From Monomorium pharaonis (lineage: Eukaryota; Arthropoda; Insecta; Hymenoptera; Formicidae), in the NCBI RefSeq assembly GCF_013373865.1, contig NC_050467.1:24016996-24080995 (forward strand): DNA of 64,000 nucleotides. The letters run 5' to 3'. Below the pieces are notes generated by a model, which did no database searches, was not told where the DNA came from, and worked only from the letters and a program-made list of their open reading frames with translations. Each line of letters begins with the position of its first letter. Positions within the stretch are counted from its first letter, which is position 1. Positions 1 to 12,030 of this stretch are shown piece after piece. A program made the translations under genes and the position numbers.

Positions 1-327
1 ATACATCTTATTAAAAAAATATTTTGTATAATTTGACGCCTTGTACATATACATCCATCACCTCCTTAAAACTGATTTATATCAGCATAGAAACCTGTGG
101 AACTATGTTGTCTTGTGACGTTGTAGAAAAATTTGTAACATGAGATATAATAGATTTTGCTTATTTATTTTTTATTTACTCATTTTTTTCAAGATGACTT
201 TTCTTATCATCACTTTGAGCTTACCTTTCGGTACCGCCTCGTTGAAATTTTGTCGCTTTTATTTCCAAATGTATACATATATGATACTATATGGGAATTC
301 TCCTGTCTTTTTTGTTTTTTTCCTTAG
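1..327 (+). other. Upstream intron/5' region of NASP
   Basis: AT-rich, no supported coding exon. It ends in a long pyrimidine tract followed by CCTTAG directly before the NASP ATG at 328, so at least the last part is probably a 5'UTR intron whose 3' splice site abuts the start codon. The promoter would then lie left of the window or early in this stretch. Confidence 0.5.
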
Positions 328-1869
328 ATGGCCGATGTATCGGAGGAAGTGCCGATCAAGGACGCCGCGACGGCAATTTCTCAGGGCAAACGTCACCTTT
401 TGGTACGCGATTACCACCTTGCAGTAACCGTCCTGGCTCGTGCCTGTGAACTTCTCGCTGAGAAACATGGAGAAACCGGTGACGAGCTGGGTGAACTTTA
501 TTTACTTTATGGACGAGCCCTTTTGGGCTTGGCACGCGAGGAGGCAGGAGTACTGGGAGGTGGAGTGCCAGGATCCGAAGAAGCCAGTCAGGACGAACAA
601 GGTGAAGAGGAGGAAGAAGAAGAAAACGAGGAGGGAGCTGCAACGGAAGTCGATCAAGCCGCGGGAAGTAGCGCTTGCACATCAAACAGCAAGGAAGATG
701 ATAAGCAAAAGACAATGGAGAAAGAGGATGAAGATTTGAAGGACACAAAAACTGAAAAGAATGAAAAGACGGAAGAATCTGATAAAACAGAAAAGACGGG
801 AGAATCCGATAAAACGGAAAAAACAGAAGAATCCAGTAAAACGGAAGAATCTGATAAAACGGTTGATAGTAAGATTGAACAGAAGAAGCAGAGGGAAGAA
901 ATTCCTGGATGTAGTCGAGATTTTGATCTGCGCAATGGCGAAGCTTCGGGTAGTGGCATGAATAGAAAAGGAGAAGAGAATGGAGAGGCGGACGAAGAAG
1001 ATGTAGATAAGGAAAATGATGAAGACGAAATCAACAATCTACAGGTGATCTATTTTATTGATTATAATTAAGAGATCTCATTGTATTAAGTGGTATCGAA
1101 TACTTCTGGTTGCGTTATCCAAGTTTATTTTTGTTAATTTAATCTGACCTATTAATAACTATATTTAAATATTGATTTGATAATGATTCCAATGTCTAAT
1201 TTTTATTTCTAGATTGCTTGGGAAGTATTGGAATTGGCGAAACTGGTGCTAGTGAAACGTGGACCTCCAGGCTGGAAATTCTTAGCTGAGGCATACCGCC
1301 TTCTGGGTGAAGTCGCGATGGAGGGTAGTAACCACGAGAGCGCATTAATCGACTTTAATGCTTGCCTGAACCTATTGGAAAAGATGACTCCTCGCGACCA
1401 TCGCGCGATCGCCGAAATTCACTATCAGCTCGGATTGGCACACGCGATGGCGAACAACTTTGACATCAGCGTCGAACAATTCAATCAGGCGTCTGCGCTG
1501 CTGGAAGCAAAGATCGTGCATTTGAAAAGTTTACAGGATAATCCGCCTCAATCCGACGATCCCTTTTACACTGTCGAAGGCGAGATCAAGGAGCTGCAGG
1601 AACTTCTTCCAGAAATTCAGGAAAAAATCGCAGATATCAACGATTTGAAGAAAGAAGCCAATGTACTCAAAGAGATTAAAGAGGAGAGATTGAACGGAAC
1701 CTCTAGTGATGCTGAAGCGAATGAGGCTTCTGGAAGTGGTAGTGGTAGTAGTACATCCAAACCTGCTAGTGATATTTCGCATCTGGTAAGAAAAAAGCGC
1801 AAAGCGGAAGATGAAGAGGAGACTGGTTCTTCTTGCAAAAAACCAATGCAGGAAAAGGACGTAGCGTGA
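328..1869 (+). CDS. NASP: NASP-like histone H1/H3-H4 chaperone (SHNi-TPR protein)
   Basis: Two coding exons, 328-1044 and 1213-1869, joined in phase 0 (CTACAG|GTGATC ... TTTCTAG|ATT), give 457 aa. Residues ~11-72 form a first TPR-like helical pair (ISQGKRHLLVRDYHLAV ...). It is followed by a long Glu-rich segment and a low-complexity Lys/Thr/Glu repeat (~85-235), the acidic insertion typical of this family. After the splice, residues ~240-340 form the SHNi-TPR helices (AWEVLELAK, FLAEAYRLLGEVAMEG, AIAEIHYQLGLAHAMANNFD). A short Ser/Gly linker and a basic nuclear signal RKKRK (~432-436) follow, then an acidic tail. In the known family, NASP binds H3-H4 (and H1) in the nucleus and buffers soluble histones. 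The start is supported by a splice acceptor immediately upstream and by homology. Domain order and length fit well. Confidence 0.92.
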
Positions 1870-4304
1870 GAAGTGCGAGTAGCTGTTTTTCAGATTAATC
1901 TGAACTTTGGTAAAACTAAGAAATGTTGATATTTTTCTCGATAATATAGGAGAAGTATTTGCTGATGTATAAAAATTCGGTGTTTTCTACAGAAATGACA
2001 ATCCACCACGGTGAATTTATTTCCAGTGTAGATATCGATAGAAATAATCTTAGACTGTCAGCAGCATAAATAATATATGTTCGAAATCTATTATGTAAAA
2101 TCGCCTCATGATGTTGTAAACTAAATAGAACCGTTTTATAATTGCAGTATGCCATCAAGAAAAATAACAAATATTTTTCTTGAAAATGGAAAGTATTTAT
2201 TGCTGTATATTGTTTTCTTACGAAGATTGATCAAGTATTCTCAACATTCCTAGTATCTAAATAATTGTCAGAATTTATCAGAAGTTAATATTCATATTCT
2301 TTAGTTTATATTTAAAGTGTCTCTTGTGATATCATAAGTTAATTTGAATTTTATGACTAACAATTACCATCAATGATATTTGAGGAATGTGTTTAATATT
2401 AGAGTTTGTAAAAGGTGTTTTTAAAATATTATCTAAATTATCTAATTCAATTATTCGATAGTAGAATTTGAAAGAATACTTCTAGTAACATTTTTTCTCG
2501 TATTAAATAGATCTGTCATAATTTATTATTAGATAAATTCTCTTGTATTAAAATATATTAAATTTTTTTAATTCGTCCAATGTTAGAAGAGTTTGAAGTT
2601 CTATAAACTTTAAAACTTTTGAGTAAAATTTGACATAATTTAAAAGTATTTAGTGCATACTTCTGATTATACAATTTTAGATTTTCGTAAAGAAGAAAAA
2701 ATTTTAGAATCAATTTTTTATTTTTTTCAGTTTTATTAAAAATAAATTAGCTTTTTTTTAATTTATCGTTTTAATATTTGATTTATACTCCAGCAAATAC
2801 GTTGATATGTTAAAGATATAGGGAAAACTCGTATTGTGTTTTATTCAATGATAATTGGTTTGCAACGGTTGAGTTCTTGAGAATGGTGTGTGCGTGCGAA
2901 TATATTTTTTGATTTCAAGACATCAGAGAAGCTATTGTGCAGCTGTATATGGTTTTTTTTTTTTATTAGAATAGTTGATCTACTCTGGATATTTCAACAG
3001 TGCTCGAAATGATTATGGGAATCTTTTGCGAACGAACAGTCTACTCCAAACATGGCTTTGCGCTCAGATTTCTTTACGTAACTCGAGAAGATACCACTAC
3101 CGTACAACACTAGTAAACTTTGAAAAAGTTTCAGAGACTCGCGCGTTTCCCCAACCCAACATGGTTTTACAATAGATCCCAGGATAGAGTACGATGTATT
3201 TATTCTAGTTTAGCTGAATAAGACAGTACTGTTTTGAAATGTAGATATAAGAATTCAAATAGGAATAAGTAATTGTTTGTGTACGAATATCAAATAAATG
3301 TTGAAACAATGCCTTTTTTTATCCGCTCGTATCTTTCTTTCTAATTCATTTTCTTTTGATAGATACTGTGTGTAGATTTTATATTTCTTGCTAAACTGAT
3401 CGATGCACGTATAATCGATCTGATTTGGTACTACTGTTTTATTGACCTTCGGTAACCATGCGCATGTCTTGCACTCTGGCTTACAGCTTTCTCTGTCGAG
3501 CGTTGGTGTAGTAACGTAAACTTATGAGAATAGGTTATCTTGCGAAGAGATACAGTTTTTTTCCACTATCATAAATGTTTGGATAATTTAAACAAAAAAA
3601 CGACTTACAGTACCACGTACTTTTAAGTGCAAAAAACTTTAATATAACTTAATGAAAATAACGGTACCTAATGGATTATAATTTTATATAACATTTCATT
3701 GTATGTGCAGAGTGAGTAGGTCATAAGTATGTTTTAAATTTTCCGAATAAAAAGCAAGAATAAATGTTCCTGTGACATCAGATTCAAAAAAAGCTCTGTC
3801 GAAATAAGTGAAATACAGTAGTATCAAATAGTGATTGTTTAAATAGCAATGTTCTCGTCTTTTTATTGTTTATTGTTTGTACGCGATGGTTATCAAACAT
3901 GCCGGTAATTATAAAAGTAGCCTAAGTAAACAAATCTAAAAAAGAAAAGAAATTTATACTATATTTTGTGCATTAAGCTCCATTTAAATATAAAATAAAT
4001 AAATTTTTTTAGATTACTTTTAGATTTTTTACTTAGATTACTTTCATAGTTAGCAAGTTATTCTACTGATGAAACAATCTATTTTGATGCAGTTGTTATT
4101 TGAATCTATTTGTGTCTATTAACTTGAGAATAAAACATCTTCAACATAGTCACAGGAATATTTGTTTTTACCTAGGAATTTATTTATAGAATTTTAAAAC
4201 ATTTGTGTGACTTACGTTGCATGCATCTCTTTGTATACATTTATAGTATGTCTTAATATATATTTGTATATATCATGTTATATTTTAGTGCTACATATGC
4301 AAAC
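1870..4304. other. NASP 3'UTR and NASP-TRMT1 spacer
   Basis: About 2.4 kb without a convincing exon. It is strongly AT-rich up to ~2.9 kb. AATAAA occurs at 3293-3298 (and an earlier one near 2741), candidates for the NASP polyadenylation signal. The stretch 2960-3180 is less AT-rich and has a 66-codon open frame, but no family similarity that I recognise. About 3440-3540 is also less AT-rich and is a plausible TRMT1 promoter/first-exon area. A TTTTAG acceptor-like site at 4284-4289, 15 bases before the TRMT1 ATG, suggests a 5'UTR intron. Confidence 0.4.
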
Positions 4305-5891
4305 ATGGATAATGAGCCATGTACAAAGAAGTCAAGACTCAAGGATTGCACTGTGAGCGAGGGAAAGGCAGAAATATTGGTCACTGATAATAACGTATTT
4401 TATAATCCAGTTCAAGAATTCAACAGGGACCTCAGTATAGCGGTACTGACGATATTTGCAAAGGACAGATTGAAGGATAAAGAAGCTCCGCAGGAGAACA
4501 AGTTCGAGAAAGATGATAAAGTCGATGCACCAGGTGCCATGACAGAAGATTGCCCAAAGGGAATTACCATACTGGAAGCTCTGTCTGCGACCGGTTTGCG
4601 TAGCATTCGATACGCCAAGGAGGTAGAGGGTGTTCGGCAGATCGTCGCGAACGACATCTCCGCGAAGGCGGTGGACAGCATCAAGCGAAACGTTTCGCAT
4701 AACGGGGTTGAGAGTCTAGTGATTCCCCATCATGAGGACGCGACATTGCTCATGTACCAACGCAGGCGAGACCGCTTCGACGCGGTCGACTTGGACCCGT
4801 ACGGCTGCGCCTCGGCGTATCTGGACGGCGCGGTGCAGTGCGTGGTCGACGGCGGCGTGCTTCTGGTTACTGCCACCGACATGGCCGTCCTGGTTGGCAA
4901 CGTGCCAGAAACCTGCTACTACAAGTACGGCGCGATACCCGTGAAGTCGAAATCCTGTCACGAGATCGCGTTGAGGATACTGCTGCAGTGCATCGCATCC
5001 TACGCGGGACGCTACGGACGCTACATAGTACCATTGCTGTCTGTAAGCGTTGATTTTTACGTCAGAGTATTCGTCCAAGTCTTCACGAGCCACATTAAGT
5101 GCAAAGAGAACTCCAGCAAGATAGGAATGTTTTATCAGTGCAACGGATGCGAGAGTATAAGCTTGCAACCGTTGGTGACGAGGAAGGCCACCAAGGGTTA
5201 CAAATTGCCGTGTGCGCCCGCGACGGATCAACTATGCAAGCATTGTCATCACCGGCAGCACATGGGCGGCCCGATATGGCTGGGTCCCTTGCATGATCAA
5301 GGATTCGTGTCGCGATTGCTGTGCAACTTGAACGGTATGGAGTTGAATACGATGAAGAGATTGGAGGGCGTCCTGACCGTGATACACGAGGAATTGGACG
5401 TCCCTTTGTATTACAATCTAGATCGCTTGATGTCTATAGTCAGATGCCACGTTCCACCGATGATGATGTTCAGATCGGCATTGCTGAACGCGGGTTACAA
5501 GGTGTCGTACTCGCATGCGAGCAAGATCTCCATCAAGACGGACGCGCCGAACGACATTATTTGGGATATTGTGCGCACCTGGGAGAAGAAGCATCCCGTG
5601 AAACGGGAGAAGCTGACCGAGGATAGTCCGACCATGCGAATACTCAACGCAACGTCGACGACGGATATCTCGCTCGCTCTGCACCCTCTCGCCAATCCGA
5701 TTTCCCGACAAAAGCATTTGTCTCGCTTCCAGCAGAATCCCACTGTCAACTGGGGACCTGGCGTCCGTTCGAGAACCAGGGTCGACCTCGAAAATGCAGC
5801 GGCAAATTCGAAGAAAGTTAGAAATCAAAATAAACATAATAAGAAAAAATCCGCGATGGTAGAACAGCAAATAGACAGACAAGAAACATGA
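4305..5891 (+). CDS. TRMT1: tRNA (guanine-26 N2)-dimethyltransferase (Trm1/TRMT1)
   Basis: A single uninterrupted coding exon of 528 aa. The chosen ATG (4305, AAACATGG context, protein MDNEP...) lies after a TTTTAG acceptor-like site; an in-frame ATG at 4275 would add 10 residues but probably sits in a 5'UTR intron. Family marks: Trm1 N-terminal VFYNPVQEFNRDLS, SAM-binding loop EALSATGLRS (~91-100), catalytic-type motif DLDPYG (~162-167), TDMAVL, and two CxxC pairs (CNGC ~279-282, CKHC ~311-314) that could hold zinc in the C-terminal half. The tail is Lys/Asn-rich. Trm1 methylates N2 of G26 in cytosolic and mitochondrial tRNAs using S-adenosylmethionine. The protein is shorter than the human enzyme, which has an extra C-terminal extension. 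AATAAA at 6153-6158 is a possible poly(A) signal. No frame break seen. Confidence 0.95.
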   Translation: MDNEPCTKKSRLKDCTVSEGKAEILVTDNNVFYNPVQEFNRDLSIAVLTIFAKDRLKDKEAPQENKFEKDDKVDAPGAMTEDCPKGITILEALSATGLRSIRYAKEVEGVRQIVANDISAKAVDSIKRNVSHNGVESLVIPHHEDATLLMYQRRRDRFDAVDLDPYGCASAYLDGAVQCVVDGGVLLVTATDMAVLVGNVPETCYYKYGAIPVKSKSCHEIALRILLQCIASYAGRYGRYIVPLLSVSVDFYVRVFVQVFTSHIKCKENSSKIGMFYQCNGCESISLQPLVTRKATKGYKLPCAPATDQLCKHCHHRQHMGGPIWLGPLHDQGFVSRLLCNLNGMELNTMKRLEGVLTVIHEELDVPLYYNLDRLMSIVRCHVPPMMMFRSALLNAGYKVSYSHASKISIKTDAPNDIIWDIVRTWEKKHPVKREKLTEDSPTMRILNATSTTDISLALHPLANPISRQKHLSRFQQNPTVNWGPGVRSRTRVDLENAAANSKKVRNQNKHNKKKSAMVEQQIDRQET

Positions 5892-7092
5892 ACATAGGAA
5901 GCACTCCGTGATATGTATAATATTCAATATATTTTAATACCTTGAACAGCTATTCTGGATTAACAAATTGAAGGTAAAGACGTTGCAACGAATAAGTTTT
6001 TTATAAGATTACTTATATTTTGACAACTATAGAAAAGAATAATTTTTTGACAGAGATATGCGAGTCACGTTCTTGTATATTTGTACGTTACTATATCTTG
6101 TTATCTAAGAACACAAGAAACTTTCGTGTTGTTGAAAAAAATAATATCTTATAATAAAATATTTTTTTACAAATTCTTTTTTTCATTTTGTCTATCTTCA
6201 CATAGTTATTTTATATCTGTTGTAACATCCTTACAAAATCAAAGGCTATGTGAGAAGTATTAGATATACCCGAGTAGAATTTTTGATTACATGATATGTT
6301 ACATGTATAAGTTAAACGATTGTGCAATATGATAATTCATACTAAAATGATTTTAATGTTTTTCTGAGATTAGATATTGCGTTCGTTAGTATTTGTCATT
6401 TTCTCAATCTGAATCAGTGAAATCTTACTAAAACCTTACTTTACTGTTCTATATTTATAATAATCAGACTATTAACTGTCTTTCAGTAATTCTGATTAAG
6501 AAATGAATACTTTCACTGAGTGTACTAGCTATCACTGAAAGAAGATTGTGTACTTTCATGTCTTACATGTGCTTTCGCCGCTATATTGTTTTACTGTATT
6601 TGGGCCTAATTTTGATTGGCCGATTCATGAACGACTATGCATCTTCAGGAATGTTTCATCTTTCTTCTTACACCATGATATCAAATACGTCAACGTGTTT
6701 GTCAATGCGTCAACACGTGGCAAAACAATTTTTCGATACTAAAAGCAAAGAGAAGGCTAATTTTTCGTCGATAGATGGATAAGACAGCATTTTCTCGTAC
6801 TTAAATAAGGCTGACTAATAATATTTCTACTGATTCATTCTTGCATACGCAAATTGAGTATTGCTTATACGTACATTTTTAGAAAGGGATGTTTTAGACA
6901 AAAGAGCCTTAGACAAAAAAAAAAATAAATACATACAATCAATTTATTACATGAGAGAAGAAAATAATTATATTTAGGATAAACAAGTATAAATATATTA
7001 TGGTAAAATATGTATGTACATACGCGGACAGATTATTTCACAATTCTATTACCACGCTTATTGTTATTATTATTACATACTTGTATTATGCA
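5892..7092. other. TRMT1 3' region and spacer
   Basis: AT-rich sequence with a possible TRMT1 poly(A) signal at 6153. Short open frames around 6546-6782 show no recognisable protein and have AT-rich composition like the flanks. I see no gene here. Confidence 0.45.
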
Positions 7093-7343
7093 GTCTACAA
7101 TGTCAGCAGAAGTAATGGAGTAAGGAGTAAGAGTAACAATTGAACAATTAAAAACCAGGAATAAACGAAATGGGCAAATCTCATTTCATATTTCTTACTC
7201 CTACTCCATTACTTCAGCTGGGTTCGGGGAGACGCTATTAGCGCTAAAAGTATCATTCTATCCTTGTTGCTCAGTGAATGTCGAAGAAAGATAAAGCACG
7301 CTCACAGCGCTAAAAGCGTGTCCCAACTGCTGACATTGTAGAC
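7093..7343. mobile_element. MITE-like inverted-repeat element (251 bp)
   Basis: Perfect 17-bp terminal inverted repeats: GTCTACAATGTCAGCAG at 7093-7109 and its complement at 7327-7343. A second, nested inverted pair follows: 7110-7131 (AAGTAATGGAGTAAGGAGTA...) against 7194-7214. The internal sequence has no coding capacity and holds two copies of an AGCGCTAAAAG motif. Size, terminal repeats and lack of ORF fit a non-autonomous DNA transposon. I could not identify a convincing target-site duplication, so the superfamily is open. Confidence 0.7.
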
Positions 7344-7445
7344 CTTACATTAGAGACCGTTTTTCTTACTAAAAAAAATTAATTTTTAAATTACGTTTAG
7401 GGGGAGGTTTGTAGGAAGGCTTACTCCCAAAAAATGCCTTAGTTT

Positions 7446-7483
7446 AATAGATCAATATGATTAATAGATCATATTGATCTATT
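7446..7483. repeat. Perfect 16-bp hairpin palindrome
   Basis: AATAGATCAATATGAT (7446-7461) is followed by a 6-base loop and its exact reverse complement (7468-7483). It lies ~390 bp upstream of AKR-1. It may be a remnant of a small inverted-repeat element or a structural site; no function can be assigned. Confidence 0.6.
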
Positions 7484-7725
7484 AAGATGTAACACATCTG
7501 CATGAAACATTATACTCAACAGGTAGTATATATAAAGAATCGAATGGTTTTTAATTACGAGAAATTTTCATGTTTGGCCATCTGGTGACAAGCAAAGTAC
7601 ATTAAAGAACTCATTGAACAACTCTGTCAAGAGAGAAGGCTGAAGAGACCTGCCTTAGACCTTTTTTCGGATCGCAACACTAGCGCTCGCACTCGTTCTG
7701 GTTTTATATTATTGCTGCTTTCCAT

Positions 7726-7770
7726 TTATATATAAGTATAGCACCGAAATCACTGTTCATTGTCATTCAG
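7726..7770 (+). promoter_or_regulatory. Core promoter of AKR-1
   Basis: A TATA-type stretch (TTTATATATAAGTATA, 7726-7741) is followed ~30 bases later by an initiator-like TCATTCAGTG (near 7764-7773). The AKR-1 ATG is at 7876, giving a ~105-base unspliced leader. Inference from spacing only. Confidence 0.5.
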
Positions 7771-7875
7771 TGAATAATACACTGAATAATATACTGATTC
7801 CAATTTAAGGAGGATTAGTAATGATTAGTAACTACTATTTTACAAAGATAAACATTTAACACACATTTACAAAAT

Positions 7876-10099
7876 ATGGCAGTGCAGACTATGGTTTTGA
7901 ATAATGGCATAAAAATTCCTATACTCGGACTTGGTACCTGGCAGGCAGGCGTAAGTGACAAAATAAAATCTTATAATGAATTCTATTCTCACAAAGAAAC
8001 TTGACTTATTTGGTCAGATTGGTCATCGATATCGTTTAAATAAAAAAGTAAGAAAGATATGACTAGAAAAAGAGAGGATATCTTTCTTGTAATGTCAATG
8101 ATAATGTAAATTTCGCAATCCGCTGATAAATCATATTCGCAAACAACTTGATTATGTGTTTAAATAATTTGCAATGAATCAATTCTTGTGACTGAAAACT
8201 TATAAATTCCTGTAATTGAAAATTATTACCCGAAATACAAAAGGATATAATTTTTTAATCTTAGAAATATTTTTATTATCTTGAAATACTTTTTTTCGAT
8301 ATCTGTCAAAATAAAAAAATCTTTAAATATACAGTATTGCTAAAAATTTTAATTTATTGTTCTAGGATGATCCAAAAAGCGTTGAGCAAGCTGTGAACGA
8401 TGCTGTCGATGCTGGGTATCGGCATTTTGATTGCGCTTACATATATCAGAATGAAAAGGAAATTGGCAAAGTCTTATGCGAAAAAATTGCGAAAGGAGTC
8501 GTGAAAAGAGAAGATCTCTTCATTACTACCAAGGTAGTTCGCGTTGTTTCCTCTGTTTAAATTCCAATATATTGTATTAATAAAATCAATTCTATGTAGT
8601 TATGGAACACATTTCATAAACAAGGCGCTGTGGTGCCGGCTTGTCGAAGATCCTTGAAGAATTTTGGACTTGACTACGTGGATCTATATCTAATACACTG
8701 GCCCATTTCTTATGCGGTAAATTTAATGTTTAACGCGTTCAGCTAATGCGCGAGTCTAAAAGATATTTTTAAAACGTTTTTAAGACATATATCTATATAA
8801 TGAATGATAATAAATGATAATTGATTCTTACCTAACAACTGCAATTACATGCAATACATCTGCTAAAAATCATTAGAAGGCCAAGATGCATATCTAAAAT
8901 CGACAGTATAGAATTCTTATTTTTGCCTTTTATTTGTAATGACGTGTTATAAATAAACCCTATTTTAATATTGCACAAGGCAAACTCTTTGTTGCAAGCA
9001 CGTTACGGTTGCATTGCAGTAAAAATTAAAAATCGCTGTTCGAAATCTGTTTACGCTTGTGATTATTTTAGGAAAATGCTGACGGAATAATACCGGTAGA
9101 CGAGAACGGCGACCCAATGTTCGGACACGAGGATTTCCTGGATACGTGGCGCGGCATGGAGGAATGCGTGAGATTGGGTTTAACAAGGAGTATCGGCCTC
9201 AGCAATTTTAATTCCGAGCAGATCGATCGTGTGTTGTCGATCGCCCAAATAAAGCCGGTAATGAATCAGGTGGAATGCCATCCGAATTTGAATCAAAAGA
9301 AATTGAGGGATTTTTGTGCGAGCCGTGGTATAGCTGTCACAGCTTACAGTCCATTTGGTTCACCTAAACGGATTTGGGCTAAACCCGGCGATCCGAAAGT
9401 TATTCTTGATGAGCCAGAAATTGTAAATATCGGAACTAAATACGGCAAAACTCCCGCGCAAGTTATTCTGAGATACTTGGTAAGACTATTATTATCAATT
9501 AATAGCTGTACATGATGATCGGAAATCTTTTTTAATGAAGTAATCCTTGACTTAAAGATGAAAATATCGAAACACCAAACATTTTCGAACATTTAAAAAC
9601 TATTGAAAAATGGACTTTCGCCTCGAATTAAATTTTGGAGAATCAAATGGAATAATGTTCTTTAATTAATTTCAAATGTAATTTAAGAAAATCTTTAAAA
9701 AGAATTCATGAAAAATTAAAACAAAGTTGGTAAAATTGTTGAAAGAATTTCAGGATTTATAGATGATTTTGTGGCAATCTATAAGTCGAATAATTTATTA
9801 ATAATTTCTTATGAATAGATTGATATTGGTACCATACCAATCCCAAAATCCAGTTCAAAAAAGCGTATCAAACAAAATATTGACATCTTTGATTTCAAGT
9901 TAACTCCAGAGGAAATTACCATAATCGACAAATTTGATTGCGGTGGACGTGTATTGCCTCTTGAAGAGTACATTATTATTATTATTATTATTATTACTAT
10001 TATTTAAGAACTTTATTAGCAGATTTCAAACAATTAAAGAATTTTTTGTTTTTCAGATATAGAACACATAAAGATTATCCTTTTCACTTAGAATTTTGA
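7876..10099 (+). CDS. Aldo-keto reductase AKR-1 (AKR1-like)
   Basis: Six coding exons: 7876-7950, 8366-8533, 8600-8716, 9072-9479, 9819-9967, 10057-10099, all GT-AG with consistent phases, giving 319 aa. The (beta/alpha)8 aldo-keto reductase signature is clear: GLGTW near the N-terminus, YRHFDCAYIY with catalytic Asp47 and Tyr52, Lys81 in ITTK, His114 in LIHWP, SIGLSNFN, NQVECHPNLNQ, TAYSPFGSP and the NADPH-binding IPIPKSSSKKRI near the C-terminus. The family reduces carbonyls with NADPH in the cytosol; the substrate is unknown. First of a tandem array of four. Exon 4 here fuses two exons that are separate in AKR-2. The first donor chosen (GGC|GTAAGT) adds Ala-Gly relative to its paralogs; a GC donor six bases earlier would give the paralog spacing. 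A short ATT microsatellite follows the exon 5 donor. AATAAA at 10228. Confidence 0.93.
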
Positions 10100-12030
10100 T
10101 GATGAACGTCTCTTACATTGCTTCCAATAGAAATGGCTCTTACATTCCTAATGCAATCCAGTCATTGAATATACATTTGTGCTATCGGCAATATGCAATA
10201 TATGTATATGATAATACACGTTTGTAAAATAAATCTTTTATTGCATTATAGACTAAATCTTTGCTTACATACAAGCAATTTTTTTAAATTTTTGATTGTT
10301 CTTTATTCTCAAGTAGTTGAAAGTCAATAAACTATTATTTCTCATTGCTTTTATTACTTGTGTACACATATATAAAAAGTGGCTAGCAATATTACGTGAC
10401 ACATATGAATGACAGTTTCACATGAATGTTCTATTCATACTTCTATTCTACATAAGTAACATTAAAATAACGGGGATTTAAAAAAAGTTAATGAAAGATT
10501 TGCCCAACGAATTGAGATTGTGAAAAAGTACACTTTGATTATATAATTTGATTTATATATTTTATTTATTATTTTATTTTTAATATATTTTATATTTTTT
10601 TGTTATCTATGATATATTTTATTTTTTAAATAACATTGCTTATATGAATTAATACACATCTCATAAATATTTTGCAATAATTCCTTGTTATTAATAATAT
10701 CAATTTATTTAAAAAGAACAGTTATTTATTTTTAAAAAGTGTTTTCCTACCGCAAATAATACACTATAACGTTTTTTTCATGGACGGAAAAAAACTTAGC
10801 ACGGAACGCTACCATGACTCTTAATAATGCTGCAAAATATTTTTTCAATATAACGGCATTATCTAATCTATAGTTAAGCCTTGTATGACTTAGCAGATTA
10901 TTTGAGATTTAGAAAATGATAAGTAATAGCTAGTGTTATCGCATTTAATGCTTTAACAAGCGTTATTCTCCTTTTTTGTTTACAATCGATCAAAAATGTA
11001 AAATATAGATCAAAAACATAAATCAAATTATATGTCTGCTCAGTAAAAAGCATATGAATAATTGAGCAAAAATAGTGAAACTGCGACGTATATGCAGTGT
11101 GTGGAGTTACAGTTGAGAGTAAATATTTCTAATGTGCCACACATACGTAATCGATTTTATAATTTCCAAACAGCTCGAAATATATTTTCAATAATTCTTT
11201 CGATTTTAGAAAGTCATAAAATTCATTGCAGAGATACGTAAAATTGTAGAGAAGTTATATTTATATATATTTCGTCGTAATTTTTTTTATTAACAAAGAA
11301 TAAATATAAAATATTGCAATTTTATCCAGATAGTATCAAATAGTTTTAATAGATAATAGAATTTTGTGTAATCTTTTAAATTGATATTATCTTAATGTAG
11401 CTCGCATTTATAAGTGATAATGATTTTTTCCCATTGATACAGATAGAAAGGTTTTAAATATAAACTAAATTTAATTTAATTCTAAAAAACCTACATTCAT
11501 ATACATTAAAAATCTAGAAAACGACAAATAATATCGTTATCGCATTATAATATATGTAATATATGCAGATGTTTCTCCTTGAAGCGGAATGATTTCCACG
11601 CTTACATAAGCGCATTCACACACACACATATACACATGTATTTAATTGATTTTCAACCAATACGCGCATCTCTCTCCCTCTCTCTCATCTCTCTTTCTCT
11701 CTCTCTCTTTTCCTATATTATATATATACTTAATACGACGCATTACCGTGATCCCCTGGTGTTTCTACATTGTATGTGCACATTCAGTTCGTTATTTATT
11801 CGACTTGTGACGTTTCTATCTATTGGTTCGAAATAGATGGGACTCAAAAGTTTACTAAGAATTTTTATTTTCAGATAATAATTCAGGTCATAATTGACTC
11901 GCGCCGCAACACGGAGCACTGAGTGTCTATTTCATTGCGTTTAAACGCGTTATTCGGAGTTCTGTGGTAATTGAGGCCTCTGTGTTGTAACCGGCATTTC
12001 CTATTGCTTGCACCTACTTGCCGGATAATA
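10100..12030. other. AKR-1/AKR-2 spacer
   Basis: AT-rich spacer of 1.9 kb. It holds the AKR-1 poly(A) signal (AATAAA, 10228-10233), a CT-rich microsatellite tract (~11670-11712) and, at ~11868-11875, a TTTTCAG that could be the acceptor of an AKR-2 5'UTR intron. The sequence from ~11880 to the AKR-2 ATG is less AT-rich, as expected for a leader exon. No other gene seen. Confidence 0.45.

Noticed and set aside
2975..3175. 66-codon frame between NASP and TRMT1
   Set aside because: No known similarity, no splice or promoter signal; could be UTR.
4332..5927. Several long frames antisense or out of frame to TRMT1
   Set aside because: Shadows of a high-GC coding exon.
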